From Tritrichomonas musculus (taxonomy: Eukaryota > Parabasalia > Tritrichomonadida > Tritrichomonadidae), in NCBI GenBank assembly GCA_039105265.1, contig JAPFFF010000011.1, positions 5,518,001 to 5,582,000 of the forward strand: a stretch of DNA of 64,000 nucleotides. The letters are read 5' to 3'. The notes under the pieces were generated by a model, which ran no database searches, was not told the DNA's origin, and saw only the letters and a list, made by a program, of their open reading frames with translations. Both the position numbers and the translations under genes were made by a program. Below are positions 54,346-64,000 of this stretch, one piece after another. The number at the start of each line of letters is the position of its first letter. Position 1 is the first letter of the stretch.

Positions 54346-56460
54346 ATGAGATACAGGAACGAAAGAGCTCACAATTTGAAATACGAGGTTGGGAATGTCA
54401 ATGACACATTCCAGAAGATGCGAAATATCATCAATGTGAATGATGGTACCAGAAGCTTCTCATTTAGAACTGTCGATTGCCATGACCAGCCAGCCCCATT
54501 TCACCAAGGCCAGTACTCACAGATTTCATTAACACATCCCGACCACTTCATTAGCGATATCGACAAAGGCTTTCTCACATTCCACATCAAACTCGATTTG
54601 CAATTGAACACCGATTTGGCCAAATTGCAAGAGATCAATGATCCAAATAACTTCTATAAACTGTTTGTTGGATTCAAGTCCTCGAACCAATTATTCGACA
54701 GGCTCGAGATTCTTCATAACAATGTCAATGTCGGATATCAGCAAAATGAATGCATTCGCGAGGGCTTCCTATACTCGGTTTTGAAACCAGAGACTGAGAA
54801 GATGCGTCGCAGATTCGTTCACAGCTTATGGGAGAATATCAGCAATTACAGTCAAACTCATGCTGGTTCATACGTTAATCTCAATAGCTTCAAGAATGGT
54901 GGTAAGACCACAACTGAATTCGACTTGAATGTACCATTTGATGACTTGCTTGCATTACAGGCATTCGACTTATTCCCCAACGGAATCATTGGTGATTTAT
55001 CCATTAGATTCCAAGTCAGTCCAGCTGGTCTTGTTTGGGCTGCCATTGACCCATACACGGTTGCTGAAGCTAAGGCATTCCTCGAAGATAATGATAGCAT
55101 ATCCCCAGAGGAACTCGATAAACTCAAACAAATCAAAGCATATGGTCATCTCAAACATCAATTCACTCAAATCGGTAATGAGGCTATCATCCCAGGACCA
55201 GGAACACCTTCACCATCTCCAACTCCAGGACCTTCACCAACTCCAGGACCTTCACCAACTCCAGGACCTTCACCATCTCCAACTCCAGACCCATCTCCTG
55301 AAGAAGAAGATAAGCCAGAACCATCACCAAGTCCAAGTCCAAGTCCAACTCCAGCTCCAATCAAATATAAGCTTAGATACAGAATTGGTGAACAATACAA
55401 TTTCCAAAGTGATGGTTCATATACTTATGATGATATCGCACAGGATCTTGTCATGTATTTCAGCTATACAGCAGATGAGTTTGCTAAATTGGACCTCAAG
55501 CCAACTGCCACTGATGAAGAAATATGTTTAGCCAATCCGGATTATACCAAACCAGCTTTGCAACACAATGATGGTAAGTACTATGTATGGCAAATCGAGA
55601 AGACCGTTGCTAAATCTGCTAACCACATCATGAGTGAATATCATGGTGCTAGAAAGCAAATCTTGAGTGAAACATATTCATCACAACCAGCAACACTCAC
55701 TGTTAACCGAATGACCATCACTCTCTGTAAGTCCAACATGCAAGGCTATGGTGTTTGTGAAGCCACTCGTGCAAGCATTGAATCCATATTACGTGAAGGC
55801 CTAGTAATCCCATCTCAAAAGGTCGATTACCATGCATTCCCAATTGCAGCTGCCGCTAACGGAATCAAGTCTACATTGAATATCCCATTAATCAATGTCA
55901 CAAGCATGTCATTGTTGTTCCCCAAGCATCACAATGATTTGACTGTATTTGAGAATCCGGTTTACCAAAACTGCTTTTTGAATATTGGTGGTAAGAACTT
56001 CCCAGATGAGAATGTCAGTACCATTGGCGCCAGATTCTTCGAAAGCCAATTAACTGCTGGAGACCTCGATGGTATCACACTCCAATGTTCAAAGGAATTC
56101 GAAGATAGCTTCACCATGCCCAAGAACGATGAAAACGGTGTCCGATATCGAAATACATTGAGTGATGCCACATCATTTGTATTCAATGTCCAAACTGAAC
56201 GTGCATCTGCTGGATACTGTTATGATGGCTTAGATGGTGGCAAAGGCAATATCCAAATACAAGTCAATGGTCAACCAATATACACTGGTGATAATGATAC
56301 ATATTACAAGATTATCGAACCAAGTGGAGCCATTGTTAGACCACCACCTGTACAACTCTGTTTATGCAGAGACACCTACTTCAAGCTCTCACTCGATGGC
56401 CTTGAATATATTGATGATGAATCACCAGCTGGCTCACAAGTTGATCCAGAAATGGCATAA
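54346..56460 (+). CDS. MCP: Major capsid protein (double jelly-roll type), 704 aa
   Basis: Start set at ATG 54346 (MRYRNERAHN). Beta-rich throughout, with the hallmark segment near residue 523 (SLLFPKHHNDLTVFENP, then LNIGGKNFP) shared with C's capsid protein. Between the halves, residues about 285-345, lies a Pro/Ser/Thr tandem linker (PSPTPGPSPTPG units), probably an exposed loop. Polinton capsid proteins of this type form icosahedral shells. It opens a rightward row capsid - conserved protein - membrane protein - ATPase. Confidence 0.85.
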   Translation: MRYRNERAHNLKYEVGNVNDTFQKMRNIINVNDGTRSFSFRTVDCHDQPAPFHQGQYSQISLTHPDHFISDIDKGFLTFHIKLDLQLNTDLAKLQEINDPNNFYKLFVGFKSSNQLFDRLEILHNNVNVGYQQNECIREGFLYSVLKPETEKMRRRFVHSLWENISNYSQTHAGSYVNLNSFKNGGKTTTEFDLNVPFDDLLALQAFDLFPNGIIGDLSIRFQVSPAGLVWAAIDPYTVAEAKAFLEDNDSISPEELDKLKQIKAYGHLKHQFTQIGNEAIIPGPGTPSPSPTPGPSPTPGPSPTPGPSPSPTPDPSPEEEDKPEPSPSPSPSPTPAPIKYKLRYRIGEQYNFQSDGSYTYDDIAQDLVMYFSYTADEFAKLDLKPTATDEEICLANPDYTKPALQHNDGKYYVWQIEKTVAKSANHIMSEYHGARKQILSETYSSQPATLTVNRMTITLCKSNMQGYGVCEATRASIESILREGLVIPSQKVDYHAFPIAAAANGIKSTLNIPLINVTSMSLLFPKHHNDLTVFENPVYQNCFLNIGGKNFPDENVSTIGARFFESQLTAGDLDGITLQCSKEFEDSFTMPKNDENGVRYRNTLSDATSFVFNVQTERASAGYCYDGLDGGKGNIQIQVNGQPIYTGDNDTYYKIIEPSGAIVRPPPVQLCLCRDTYFKLSLDGLEYIDDESPAGSQVDPEMA

Positions 56461-56502
56461 GAAATATAGCATTAGTGGTAAAAATATTTTTGCACTTTGG
56501 AA

Positions 56503-57135
56503 ATGTCTCTCCATAAGGCTAGAATTCTATCAAGTGAGAATGATGCGAGTGTTAAGCAAGAGCAGAATGTGAATATTAAGATCGCCGCGAATAGACCTCC
56601 ACCAGTTCAACCAGTATCATACCCTCAAGTCCCACAGATGCAACCCCAAATGGGATATACTAAAGGTTATCCTCAAAATGGCACACAGGATGCAAATTTT
56701 ACTACAGCCTCGACAACTGGTGCATATCCATCAGTTGCTCCAATAAACAGTCCACCCAAAGGAACTTCATTCCCTGAGTCTTCGACAATAGATCGTTCAT
56801 TAGAACCCGACACTGACGACTTGGGTACCAAAAATAAATTCCTCGAGATATTGCTGAATATCTATGAGACCAATCCACTGAGGATGAACAACTATCTAGT
56901 GTGTCATAGCAATACACTGATGGAGCTCATTAAGATACTCACTAAGGCTGACAAGGTTGAGCTGGTCATCAATGAGGATAGTGGGTGCACTGGTTGTGTT
57001 TCAAACTCCAAGTACATGAAAATCGATAAGATATTGGTGTCCAAAAACGGGGTATCCAATGAGTTGAAATATGGATATAACCATGTATGGACTGAGCTCA
57101 TAAGACACTCGATATCACTCAAAATTTGTATTTAA
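56503..57135 (+). CDS. Conserved Polinton protein, 210 aa
   Basis: Start set at ATG 56503, behind AAAAATATTTTTGCAC. The first 100 residues are a Pro/Gln/Ser-rich disordered region; the last 105 are the conserved domain found in C (35674..36201) and A (1..198), with VELVINEDSGCTGC, KIDKILVSKNG and YNHVWTELIRHS. The two Cys residues of the GC box are shared between copies only in part. Unknown function; a core Polinton gene, here between capsid and membrane-protein genes. Confidence 0.75.
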   Translation: MSLHKARILSSENDASVKQEQNVNIKIAANRPPPVQPVSYPQVPQMQPQMGYTKGYPQNGTQDANFTTASTTGAYPSVAPINSPPKGTSFPESSTIDRSLEPDTDDLGTKNKFLEILLNIYETNPLRMNNYLVCHSNTLMELIKILTKADKVELVINEDSGCTGCVSNSKYMKIDKILVSKNGVSNELKYGYNHVWTELIRHSISLKICI

Positions 57136-57145
57136 ATTTGCATAA

Positions 57146-57295
57146 ATGTCCAGCGCAAGTGAAATCATTATGAATATACTATTGGGATTGATATTGGTGA
57201 CCAATGTAGTTGAACTGCTATTACTGGTATCGCTTACAGCAGAAGATGAACCACCTGAGCTGACTGATGAGCTGAGGCGCACACTATATGCGTAA
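57146..57295 (+). CDS. Small single-pass membrane protein, 49 aa
   Basis: Starts at ATG 57146 with the leader ATTTGCATAAATG, nearly the same as that of the 180-aa gene at 12688. A hydrophobic segment of about 25 residues (MNILLGLILVTNVVELLLLV) is followed by a tail with DEPPELTDELRR. Element A has its counterpart at 219..350. Both lie between the conserved-domain gene and the ATPase. Its small size hides it from length-based gene finding. Confidence 0.78.
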   Translation: MSSASEIIMNILLGLILVTNVVELLLLVSLTAEDEPPELTDELRRTLYA

Positions 57296-57314
57296 AAGCT
57301 TTATTTTTGATTAA

Positions 57315-58304
57315 ATGTTATATTACAAGCGCCTACAACCAACCCTTTTCGACTATACATCTATTGAATTATCAGACAGTTCCAGTGAAGATCCAATTGA
57401 TCTTGATACATTCGATAGGTACCAGAAGCAGCAACCGGTATCCAAGAGGTTTGATGTTGACGAGGCTATGAGTGAGGCCTATTCCAAGAATAGGGATAAA
57501 ATCACGAATGCATCCATAAGGCCAATCGCTAATGGGATCTATGCGTGGTACAATACTTTGAACATACTGGTAGCATCACAAGGCAAAGGCAAGAGCCATA
57601 CAGTAATTCGCGATATCATTCAAATGAGTAGACTCAATAACGGGGGCTTTGGGGGAACCCCTGAGGATTCGCAGAATCCGTTCCACCTGATTGTGTATGT
57701 GAGTAAGAATGGTATTATAAATGATTCCACATTTGAATCTCAACGCGAGCTCATCAACCTGCCCATTGAGGTCGTCGCTGATAGTAATGCTGAACGGTAT
57801 TTGAAGGAACTCGATTTATGGAAGGAGTTGTACAACAAATATAGCTCAGCTGGGAAGGCTACAGTTGAAGCGTCAGCTGGAGCAGACTTGTCTGCGACCG
57901 AGTCCAAGCTGCAGCAGATGTTTGAGTTCCTCCATATCAGCAAACTAGGGAAACCCAATGTACCACTCAACACCATAATCCTGTGCGAGGACTTCATTAA
58001 GAGCAAGCTGTTGAAGTCAGCATACTTCACAAACTATATCACCCAGTTGCGCCATAAGAACTCAATCGTATACATCAATATCCAGTTCTTCAAGGGGGTG
58101 CCAACCGATTACAAAAATAACTGCACATCATTCTTCATATTCAATGGGTTCTCACGACAGAAACTCAATTACATATATCAGCAGGTGAGCATACCTTGTG
58201 AGTTCGAGGAGTTGTGGCAAAAATATAGAACATTATCTGGACATGATTTCATATTGGTGAACACAGTTGAACATGATATGCAAGTGGTGTACTCAAAGGT
58301 TTAG
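57315..58304 (+). CDS. Genome-packaging ATPase (FtsK/HerA type), 329 aa
   Basis: Walker A ASQGKGKS near residues 89-96, Walker B-like NTIILCEDF near 218, then the segment FTNYITQLRHKNSIVYINIQ that is almost the same in A. Its role is DNA packaging. It is 27 residues longer than A's, mostly in a Gly-rich insert (NNGGFGGTPEDS) and an Ala/Ser-rich loop. It starts 19 bases after the membrane protein stop behind GCTTTATTTTTGATTAAATG. The stop overlaps the convergent gene by 4 bases. Confidence 0.92.
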   Translation: MLYYKRLQPTLFDYTSIELSDSSSEDPIDLDTFDRYQKQQPVSKRFDVDEAMSEAYSKNRDKITNASIRPIANGIYAWYNTLNILVASQGKGKSHTVIRDIIQMSRLNNGGFGGTPEDSQNPFHLIVYVSKNGIINDSTFESQRELINLPIEVVADSNAERYLKELDLWKELYNKYSSAGKATVEASAGADLSATESKLQQMFEFLHISKLGKPNVPLNTIILCEDFIKSKLLKSAYFTNYITQLRHKNSIVYINIQFFKGVPTDYKNNCTSFFIFNGFSRQKLNYIYQQVSIPCEFEELWQKYRTLSGHDFILVNTVEHDMQVVYSKV

Positions 58305-58780
58305 GCAAAATCTGGGTCAGCATCCAATACCAAATCTTGATGCTTGCCGATGAATACATCAGGTTCCACAATATTGTATTTTTCACGAAGTTTTACAATG
58401 AGATCCTTGGTGTTTATATTGGTTCTCTCAATCGAGTAGTTGTAATACGGACATTCCTTGAATTCGTGTTTTTCGGTATTCCCATTTACGAAGAACTCGT
58501 GCATGTTGGCACTCAATTTGCGTCTACTATTGGATGTCAATTTGACGTATTCAAGGTTCATCTCCTTGAGCTTGTTAGGGTAGAATCTAATGGTTTCAGT
58601 ATCATTCTGGAGTGATACGTATAGGACCTTTGCGAGGTACAGCGAGTTCTTCAAATTGAATGGTAACTTGTCACATAATATTGCGAAATTACATTTTGCA
58701 AATCCATCAGGCTTTGGTAATAGGGAAATCAATGTGTTGATGTATTCGTAGACAGTGAAATTGTTTGGGGTGGATTCCAT
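58301..58780 (-). CDS. Conserved Polinton protein, 159 aa (same family as 36697..37146)
   Basis: Start set at ATG 58780 (MESTPNNFTVYEY). Shares the ordered motif series (NFAILCD, LAKVLYVS, SRRKL, EFFVNG, YYNYSIE) with C's 149-aa protein. Unknown fold. It converges on the ATPase with a 4-base overlap. Its leader, TTTTTTATCAAC, is more like those of C than of B. Confidence 0.72.
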   Translation of the reverse strand: MESTPNNFTVYEYINTLISLLPKPDGFAKCNFAILCDKLPFNLKNSLYLAKVLYVSLQNDTETIRFYPNKLKEMNLEYVKLTSNSRRKLSANMHEFFVNGNTEKHEFKECPYYNYSIERTNINTKDLIVKLREKYNIVEPDVFIGKHQDLVLDADPDFA

Positions 58781-58816
58781 TTGGTGTTGATAAAAAATCA
58801 ATATTCAAATTTAAAA

Positions 58817-58932
58817 ATGATCTCTCCTACTACTACTACTAGATTCCTCCTACTACTATCATCAAATTGGTAACGGCTGGACTCGAGAGGAGTTCATAAA
58901 ATTCAATTTGAGTAAATCCTTTAATTGGAATC
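58817..58932 (-). repeat. Inner inverted repeat of B, right copy (about 116 bp)
   Basis: Reverse complement of 11737..11853 with a few differences. The part 58817..58876 also matches, inverted, the outer terminal repeat tract at 60541..60604, framing the 462-aa gene. A short tandem run of GCGAAT units follows at about 58931..58965. Confidence 0.85.
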
Positions 58933-59000
58933 GCGAATGCGAATACGAATGCGAATGCGAATGCGAACACATAAATGCATAAATGCAAAAATATAACTTC

Positions 59001-60389
59001 TCAAGCCTTGGTGTAGTACACAACTTTATTATACTTCTCCCATGCAATGGTCTTAAGCAGGAACTGCGTTCGCAGTTTACCCGATTTTGAGAGTATCATA
59101 CCTAATCCACGAGGGGTTATATTAGTGTCGAAGTACTCATTATATTTTTGAGTCAATTCTACTATACATATCTTATCATTTGGGAGACCCTTAATGAAAT
59201 TGTCCAAGGTCTTCTCCTGATCAATTTCACATACTTCAGCTATAATGGGTGTATGCTGGGGTTCGGCATTTGATTCCTTGGCAGATTCCTTGGCTATCCC
59301 AGGTTCGGCATTTGATGCCTCAGCCAAACTTTGTTTGGATTCTTCAATAATTGGTACAGTTCGAGGTTCATCATTTGATTCCTTGGCAGATTCCTTGGCA
59401 GATTCCTTGGCAGATTCCTTGGCAGATACCTCAGTCAAACTCTGTTTGGATTTCTCAGCCATCTCTGGTTCCTTAATGTGGATATAATTTAAGAGCTCAT
59501 TTTCACATATTTTTGTAATGCAATCCTTGATTTCCTTATCGATGATTTTGGATAAATCGTGTAAGATATATTCATTGAGATTCTTCATGAGTACTCTAGA
59601 GTACCCAATAACGAGTTCACTAGATGACATTTCAGTTGGGGGATATTGATCAAGTTTATTATCGATTGCATCAATGATTGTTCCAAGGTATAGATTATAA
59701 CAAGCATTACTGATTTCCTCACGCAATTTCACGAGGGAATCATATTTATGTATATCATTTGCGAAGTACTCATTCGTTGCAACTTCGTTGCTGAGCGCAA
59801 GCGTTCCAACTCCAGTGAGTAGCTTAGTGAAGCTAGATATCAATCTCTGTGTTAATGAATCGAATAGGTTTATGACCTTGGTAGAGGTTCTATCATAGTA
59901 CACCGATTTAATGGTACCCTCATATGATTTGTCCTTGGGACATAATGATTTGACCTTATTGACAAACGATTCGAATATGCAACTGAGCAAATTCTGGTTG
60001 AACATATTGATATCCTTTGTGATGATGTCAATGGTATAATCAAGGGGATGCGTATAACTGTAAATCAAAGTTTTGCGTTTCTTATCGAGCTCATCTTGAA
60101 ATTTCATTAGACGTTCGCGATCTCGGTTGATATATGATAACTCCTTCATTAGCAGTGCTCGCTCAGGAGATTCAATGTTTGTATAACTATCAATTTTGGT
60201 ATTCATATCTTGGATCCACTCATCGTACTCATCAAGCGAGAGCTCCTTATGTATATAGCACTTGATAGCTGACTCGCGATTATGTTCACGTTGGGATTTA
60301 TTCAATATTTTGTTCATACGAATCTCCAATTCCTTGCAGAAAGAACCTTCATATGAAACTATTTGGGTGTTAGTTGGGACAATACTCAT
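59001..60389 (-). CDS. Unidentified 462-aa protein with Ala-Lys-Glu-Ser repeats and winged-helix-like end
   Basis: Start set at ATG 60389 at the inner edge of the right terminal repeat; the frame further upstream lies in the repeat. The first 300 residues are mainly helical and charged; about residues 320-380 hold tandem Ala-Lys-Glu-Ser units; the last 75 residues (LTQKYNEYFDTNITPRGLGM...) look like a winged helix comparable to the end of C's 339-aa protein. DNA binding is possible. Its leader is identical to that of the 99-aa gene at the other end because both lie in the terminal repeat. Confidence 0.65.
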   Translation of the reverse strand: MSIVPTNTQIVSYEGSFCKELEIRMNKILNKSQREHNRESAIKCYIHKELSLDEYDEWIQDMNTKIDSYTNIESPERALLMKELSYINRDRERLMKFQDELDKKRKTLIYSYTHPLDYTIDIITKDINMFNQNLLSCIFESFVNKVKSLCPKDKSYEGTIKSVYYDRTSTKVINLFDSLTQRLISSFTKLLTGVGTLALSNEVATNEYFANDIHKYDSLVKLREEISNACYNLYLGTIIDAIDNKLDQYPPTEMSSSELVIGYSRVLMKNLNEYILHDLSKIIDKEIKDCITKICENELLNYIHIKEPEMAEKSKQSLTEVSAKESAKESAKESAKESNDEPRTVPIIEESKQSLAEASNAEPGIAKESAKESNAEPQHTPIIAEVCEIDQEKTLDNFIKGLPNDKICIVELTQKYNEYFDTNITPRGLGMILSKSGKLRTQFLLKTIAWEKYNKVVYYTKA

Positions 60390-60869
60390 TTTCAAACCGG
60401 ATAAAAAATTAAATTGATTCGAGAATTGCATTATTTTTGGGATCGTCAATTTATGGAAATGCGTAAGCATTTATCTTGAGGCGAAGCCGAAAAGGATTTA
60501 CCTAAAATGGATTTTGAGAGGCCCCTTTTGGATACCCCGTTACCAATTTGATGATAGTAGTAGGAGGAATCTAGTAGTAGTAGTAGTAGTATGAGAGATC
60601 CTTAGGAGAGACCCTTCAGGATAACCCTAGTAGTGATGGTAGTTCCGCATGGGGATATGGGGATATGGAGGGGATATGGAGGGGATACCTGGCACATGCA
60701 ATTTCCTTTAAAAGACCATAGATTCCTTTGATTTGGACTATGACATTTCAGCAAAAATTCAAGGTCTGGAGCTTAATTTTAAATGGTTATGTGAATATCA
60801 AAATTAGGCTAGATGTGGCTGTTATATTTGAAATTTATCTGGTCCCCATGCGGAACTACCATCACTACT
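60386..60869 (-). repeat. Right terminal inverted repeat of element B (484 bp)
   Basis: Identical by eye to the reverse complement of 10915..11398. Contains the leader of the 462-aa gene, the 64-bp tract at 60541..60604 and the 241-bp tip unit. Confidence 0.95.
60629..60869. repeat. 241-bp MITE-like tip unit (right copy)
   Basis: Same 241-bp unit as at the left tip, with 27-bp perfect inverted ends starting AGTAGTGATGG. Non-coding. Confidence 0.85.
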
Positions 60870-60875
60870 AACGCT
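60870..60875. repeat. Right target-site duplication of element B (AACGCT)
   Basis: Second copy of AACGCT, directly after the ACTACT tip. Confidence 0.92.
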
Positions 60876-63437
60876 AGACTAATGCTTAATATTCCAACAA
60901 AATCTTTTAGATAAATACATGATAATAATGTCCAAATTGACACTTTAGTTTGAGAAATTATTCTATTTTTTATTATATTGTATATTCATGACTTTTAAAG
61001 ATCCCTCAATTGTGCGCCTACTTTTTATAAAACATTTTTTTTTTTTTTTAGGAGTGTGAGCTTTTGGAGTATTCTTAGATAAGATTCGTGAAGCTGAACT
61101 TGTGGAGAAGAAGTATAGGCTAGGAGAAATAGCAACCTCAGCCCATATTGCCATTAATTCTTGTTAGGCGGTATTTTTCTATACTTATCAATTTCATACA
61201 TAAAATCCCAATATCTTTAAAATCAAATACCAACATCATAACCATTGCCCTTAGCTTAATTTTTTTATCTTTTATAATTTCACCCTTCAAGAAGTACTTT
61301 CTAATAATTACCTTTCCAATTATACCAATAATATCTTCCTTTTGCATGCCTTAAGAATATATAAAGAGTTTTTAATTCGCTCATTAGTATGATGGGAAAA
61401 AATTAAATTGTAGTCTTTATAACATTCATAACTATATTATATAGTTAATGAACATACTTGCACTATTTTGGTCACCATCAGTTTTTTCTTCTTCATGTTG
61501 AAATATAAAGAATCAATACAAAAAAAGTGTTTGCATATCTCAAATTTAAGGTAATATATATTCAGAATGACATGAATATCATTCATTTATGCTAATATAA
61601 AAAAGAAAGTACAATATAACGAATATACATGAATCAAAACTAAGTTATTTTTTTGTTTACATGGAGATTCATGATTTTATTATATATTTTTTATGTAATG
61701 TTTTAAAAAAGTAATAAAATAGTATTTTCTATTAGTTTCTCCTTTGAAATTTTAAAATTTAAATATATTATATATATATGTGATTGGATACATATCAATT
61801 ATATGTTTAAATTATGCTAAAATAATATACATATTCATATATTTATATTTTTAGGTCAATCTTATAAAGCTCTCAATTTATTTTTTGAATGAAAACATAA
61901 ATTTCTCATTTAAAATTATATTTTTATTATTTTTTAATTTGTTATTAGGCATATATATAAATAATATTTATATTTTTAATATATATCTTCAATTTATCCA
62001 AATTATCGAGATGATTATATATTTTAGTCAATTATCTGAATAATATCATTTTAACAGGAATATATATGAGAATAATATTACATAACTGTTGTTTTACCAA
62101 ATATCATGTGAAGATCAAAAATGTATAGTAATTTCAAACTTTTCAAAACTAATTAAATTCATAAAATTATAAATGATAATAATATTTGCATATAAATATA
62201 GTTGATAATCTTATTAAGTTAAGTAAATCTTTTTTATATAAAGGAAAGCAAAGGATTTTCATTTAAATTTCATGAATTCTTTAATAAATAAAATATTTTT
62301 CGCGTAATTATATATTATAAGTGAAAATAAAATTGATAATTTTGGATTAAAGCCTTATTAATTATATATTTACAAAATCATCTTATTTCATCTAAAAAAA
62401 AAGTATTTTCATTTTTTAACCTATTGTAAAATCTAATGATACTGTTTTTAAAGTATTATAGATCAAAAAAAAAACTTATTCAAAACATATTTAGAGATAT
62501 TTAAATTTTATTATGTATATATACTTGTGAATAACCACAATTATTCCTCAGAATCTTCTCAATTTTTCCTTCTCAAATATGTGTAGATTGACTTTAGCGG
62601 CAAAAATAATTCAAAATATAAAATTAAAATATCTTATTAAATAACATTTAATATAGGTATTAATATATATTATAATTATTATATAAAATATTTTATACAA
62701 ATATACATATTATACTATATTTGATACTTATTATATCAAACTTATGATACTTTAATTGTTAATTCAAAATTTTCTTTGAAATATTGTTAATAAAAAAAAT
62801 AACCTTTTCAAATTAAAATGTATCAATATCTTAATATATTATGAATATGAATACTTTACCGGAAATAAATATAAATATAAATAAAAAATAAACAATTAAA
62901 AATAGATTTATATTATGAAAAATAAAACATAAAAACAAAACCATTTTATATAAAAAATTTAATATATAAAAAACTATATTTCACTTGGAATTCGATATTA
63001 TATGTTGATAAAAACGCAATCATATACAATTTATTAAAAAGAAACAATTTTTTGGAAATTTCAAATAATTTCCAAAATACGCTTTTTTTAATTCTATTAT
63101 AATATTTTGATAATCAAGCTTCATTATAACCAAAATATTGCAAAATTTTCTTTTTTTATATTTTCCATTTAAAAGATATAATATCCCATTAAAATGAATT
63201 TCTTCAAAATTTACTCAAAGTCAGCCTAGTTGATTTTCATGTAATATTCAATAAATATTATCATTTATACTTGATATAATTTATTTTTTGAATCTAATAT
63301 CTTTATATCATATGTCGATTATTCCCAATTTTTAAAATATTTCTCCCAAAGATTAAAAATGATCTTAAAAAAATACCGGTAACATAATAATTTATTTTTC
63401 TAAATTGCATTAAAATTTATAATTGTTTTTTTAAAAC
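60876..63437. other. AT-rich host flank, mostly non-coding
   Basis: Dominated by A/T runs. Protein-like text appears only at 61060..61350: a short plus-strand stretch with EAELVEKKYRLGEIATSAHI just before 61165, and a minus-strand frame at 61138..61347. The rest shows stops in all frames and no clear repeat. Confidence 0.6.
61138..61347 (-). CDS. Possible small host gene or remnant, 69 aa
   Basis: A 69-residue frame from ATG 61347 with varied composition (VFDFKDIGILCMKLISIEKY), unusual in this AT-rich stretch. No family is recognised, and an overlapping plus-strand stretch also looks protein-like, so it may be only a gene remnant. Low confidence. Confidence 0.2.
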   Translation of the reverse strand: MQKEDIIGIIGKVIIRKYFLKGEIIKDKKIKLRAMVMMLVFDFKDIGILCMKLISIEKYRLTRINGNMG

Positions 63438-63600
63438 CTGGCGTTTTTGAAAAAACGAGTTTTTTAATTTTACCTGGCAGAAGGTCAAATGTGGCGTTTT
63501 TGATTTTTTTAAAAAATATTGATCAAAAACGCCTTTAGAAAAAGTGAAAAATTGAGTAGTTGGAAAAAAATTGAATAGGCGTTTTTGATTTATCCCCTCG
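63438..63600 (-). repeat. Dispersed repeat of about 160 bp, inverted copy
   Basis: Reverse complement of 8656..8815, with the same TCAAAAACGCC boxes and TGCCAGGTAAAATT text. An apparent minus-strand protein here is only the repeat read as codons; the same text read from the other copy gives parts of the same peptide. Confidence 0.8.
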
Positions 63601-64000
63601 TTTTTATTTAAGGGGGGAGTATACTGAGCTTTATCAAGACACAAACGTATTTTCATGATACATTACTCTAATAAAATAGGTAAATATTTTTTTATTAACT
63701 ATTTAATTTATTTAATATATAATATATTCCATTACAATCAAGATAAAATCAATTTTTTAATTTTTTAATTTTTCAATTTAAATTTATCGTATTATTCAGA
63801 AAAACTAATTTGATAAAAAAAAGAAAAATTATCTCTTTGTTAACAAATTTCAGCCATTTTCAACAATTCTTATATTATTTTTGCTATTCTTGGTTATACG
63901 CATAGCATTAATATAATAGCAATAAAGAAAAATGGCATACTAGTCTAATCTTACTCATATAAATTTTTTATATCTACGAGTTCTTGCAAATAAGTGATTG
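63601..64000. other. AT-rich flank at the right window edge
   Basis: Four hundred bases of AT-rich sequence; nothing recognisable apart from a short G-rich stretch (AAGGGGGGAG) at its beginning, just after the dispersed repeat. Confidence 0.5.

Larger units (their letters stand above)
10915..60869. mobile_element. Element B: Maverick/Polinton carrying a nested second Polinton
   Basis: Bounded by 484-bp inverted repeats that begin AGTAGTGATGG and by the AACGCT duplication. It encodes the full Polinton kit: integrase, polymerase, packaging ATPase, double jelly-roll capsid protein, small virion-type proteins and a fibre-like protein. Without the nested element C it would be about 24.6 kb. It is interrupted by C; otherwise most genes look whole. 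Its genes are visibly richer in G and C than the flanks and than C. The identical terminal repeats argue for recent activity or recent homogenisation. Confidence 0.93.

Noticed and set aside
63417-63656. Minus-strand 79-aa frame
   Set aside because: It reads through the dispersed repeat; the same peptide text appears from the other repeat copy, so it is not a gene.

Overview
The window looks like a piece of the Trichomonas vaginalis genome, or of a close trichomonad relative. The flanking DNA is very AT-rich and nearly gene-free, the standard genetic code reads through long intron-less genes, and most of the window is Maverick/Polinton DNA, a class known to be abundant in that genome. The species is inferred; no host marker gene is present.

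Three Polintons are visible. Element A (1..7210) is cut by the window edge. It keeps a conserved small-protein pair, a packaging ATPase, a protein-primed type B DNA polymerase and its right tip, which lies against a 16-bp tandem repeat. A degraded unidentified gene and AT-rich DNA follow. Element B (10915..60869) has 484-bp terminal inverted repeats that look identical by eye and a 6-bp target-site duplication (AACGCT). Element C (19798..45112, about 25.3 kb) is nested in B. It has 224-bp inverted repeats and a TCAGT duplication, and it splits a fibre-like gene of B. Without C, B is about 24.6 kb. A dispersed repeat of about 160 bp lies on both sides of the cluster in opposite orientation, and the right flank is AT-rich.

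B reads from left to right: terminal repeat, small gene, KilA-N protein, Asp/Gln/Ser/Thr-rich protein, 1915-aa polymerase, fibre gene (split by C), 838-aa protein, a basic-tailed protein, integrase, several small proteins, a small basic amphipathic protein, double jelly-roll major capsid protein, conserved small proteins, packaging ATPase, and a long acidic-repeat protein. C carries a fibre cluster, a T5orf172-type protein, a shorter polymerase, two HNH endonucleases, capsid protein, a Gly/Ala-rich minor virion candidate, ATPase, integrase and a possible minor capsid protein. Each element therefore has a replication module (polymerase), an integration module (integrase plus terminal repeats) and a virion module (capsid, ATPase, small virion proteins, fibres). 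They are described here as fossil or resident virus-like elements. B is interrupted by C; C looks nearly whole, with perhaps two breaks.

The most interesting points are: B and C share a near-identical AT-rich patch in their fibre genes, a sign of module exchange; B has stacked, nested inverted repeats at both ends; the polymerases of A and B carry an HNH-like zinc module; all three polymerases have an N-terminal Cys...His region resembling an OTU-like fold; and a tiny membrane protein is conserved just before the ATPase in A and B.
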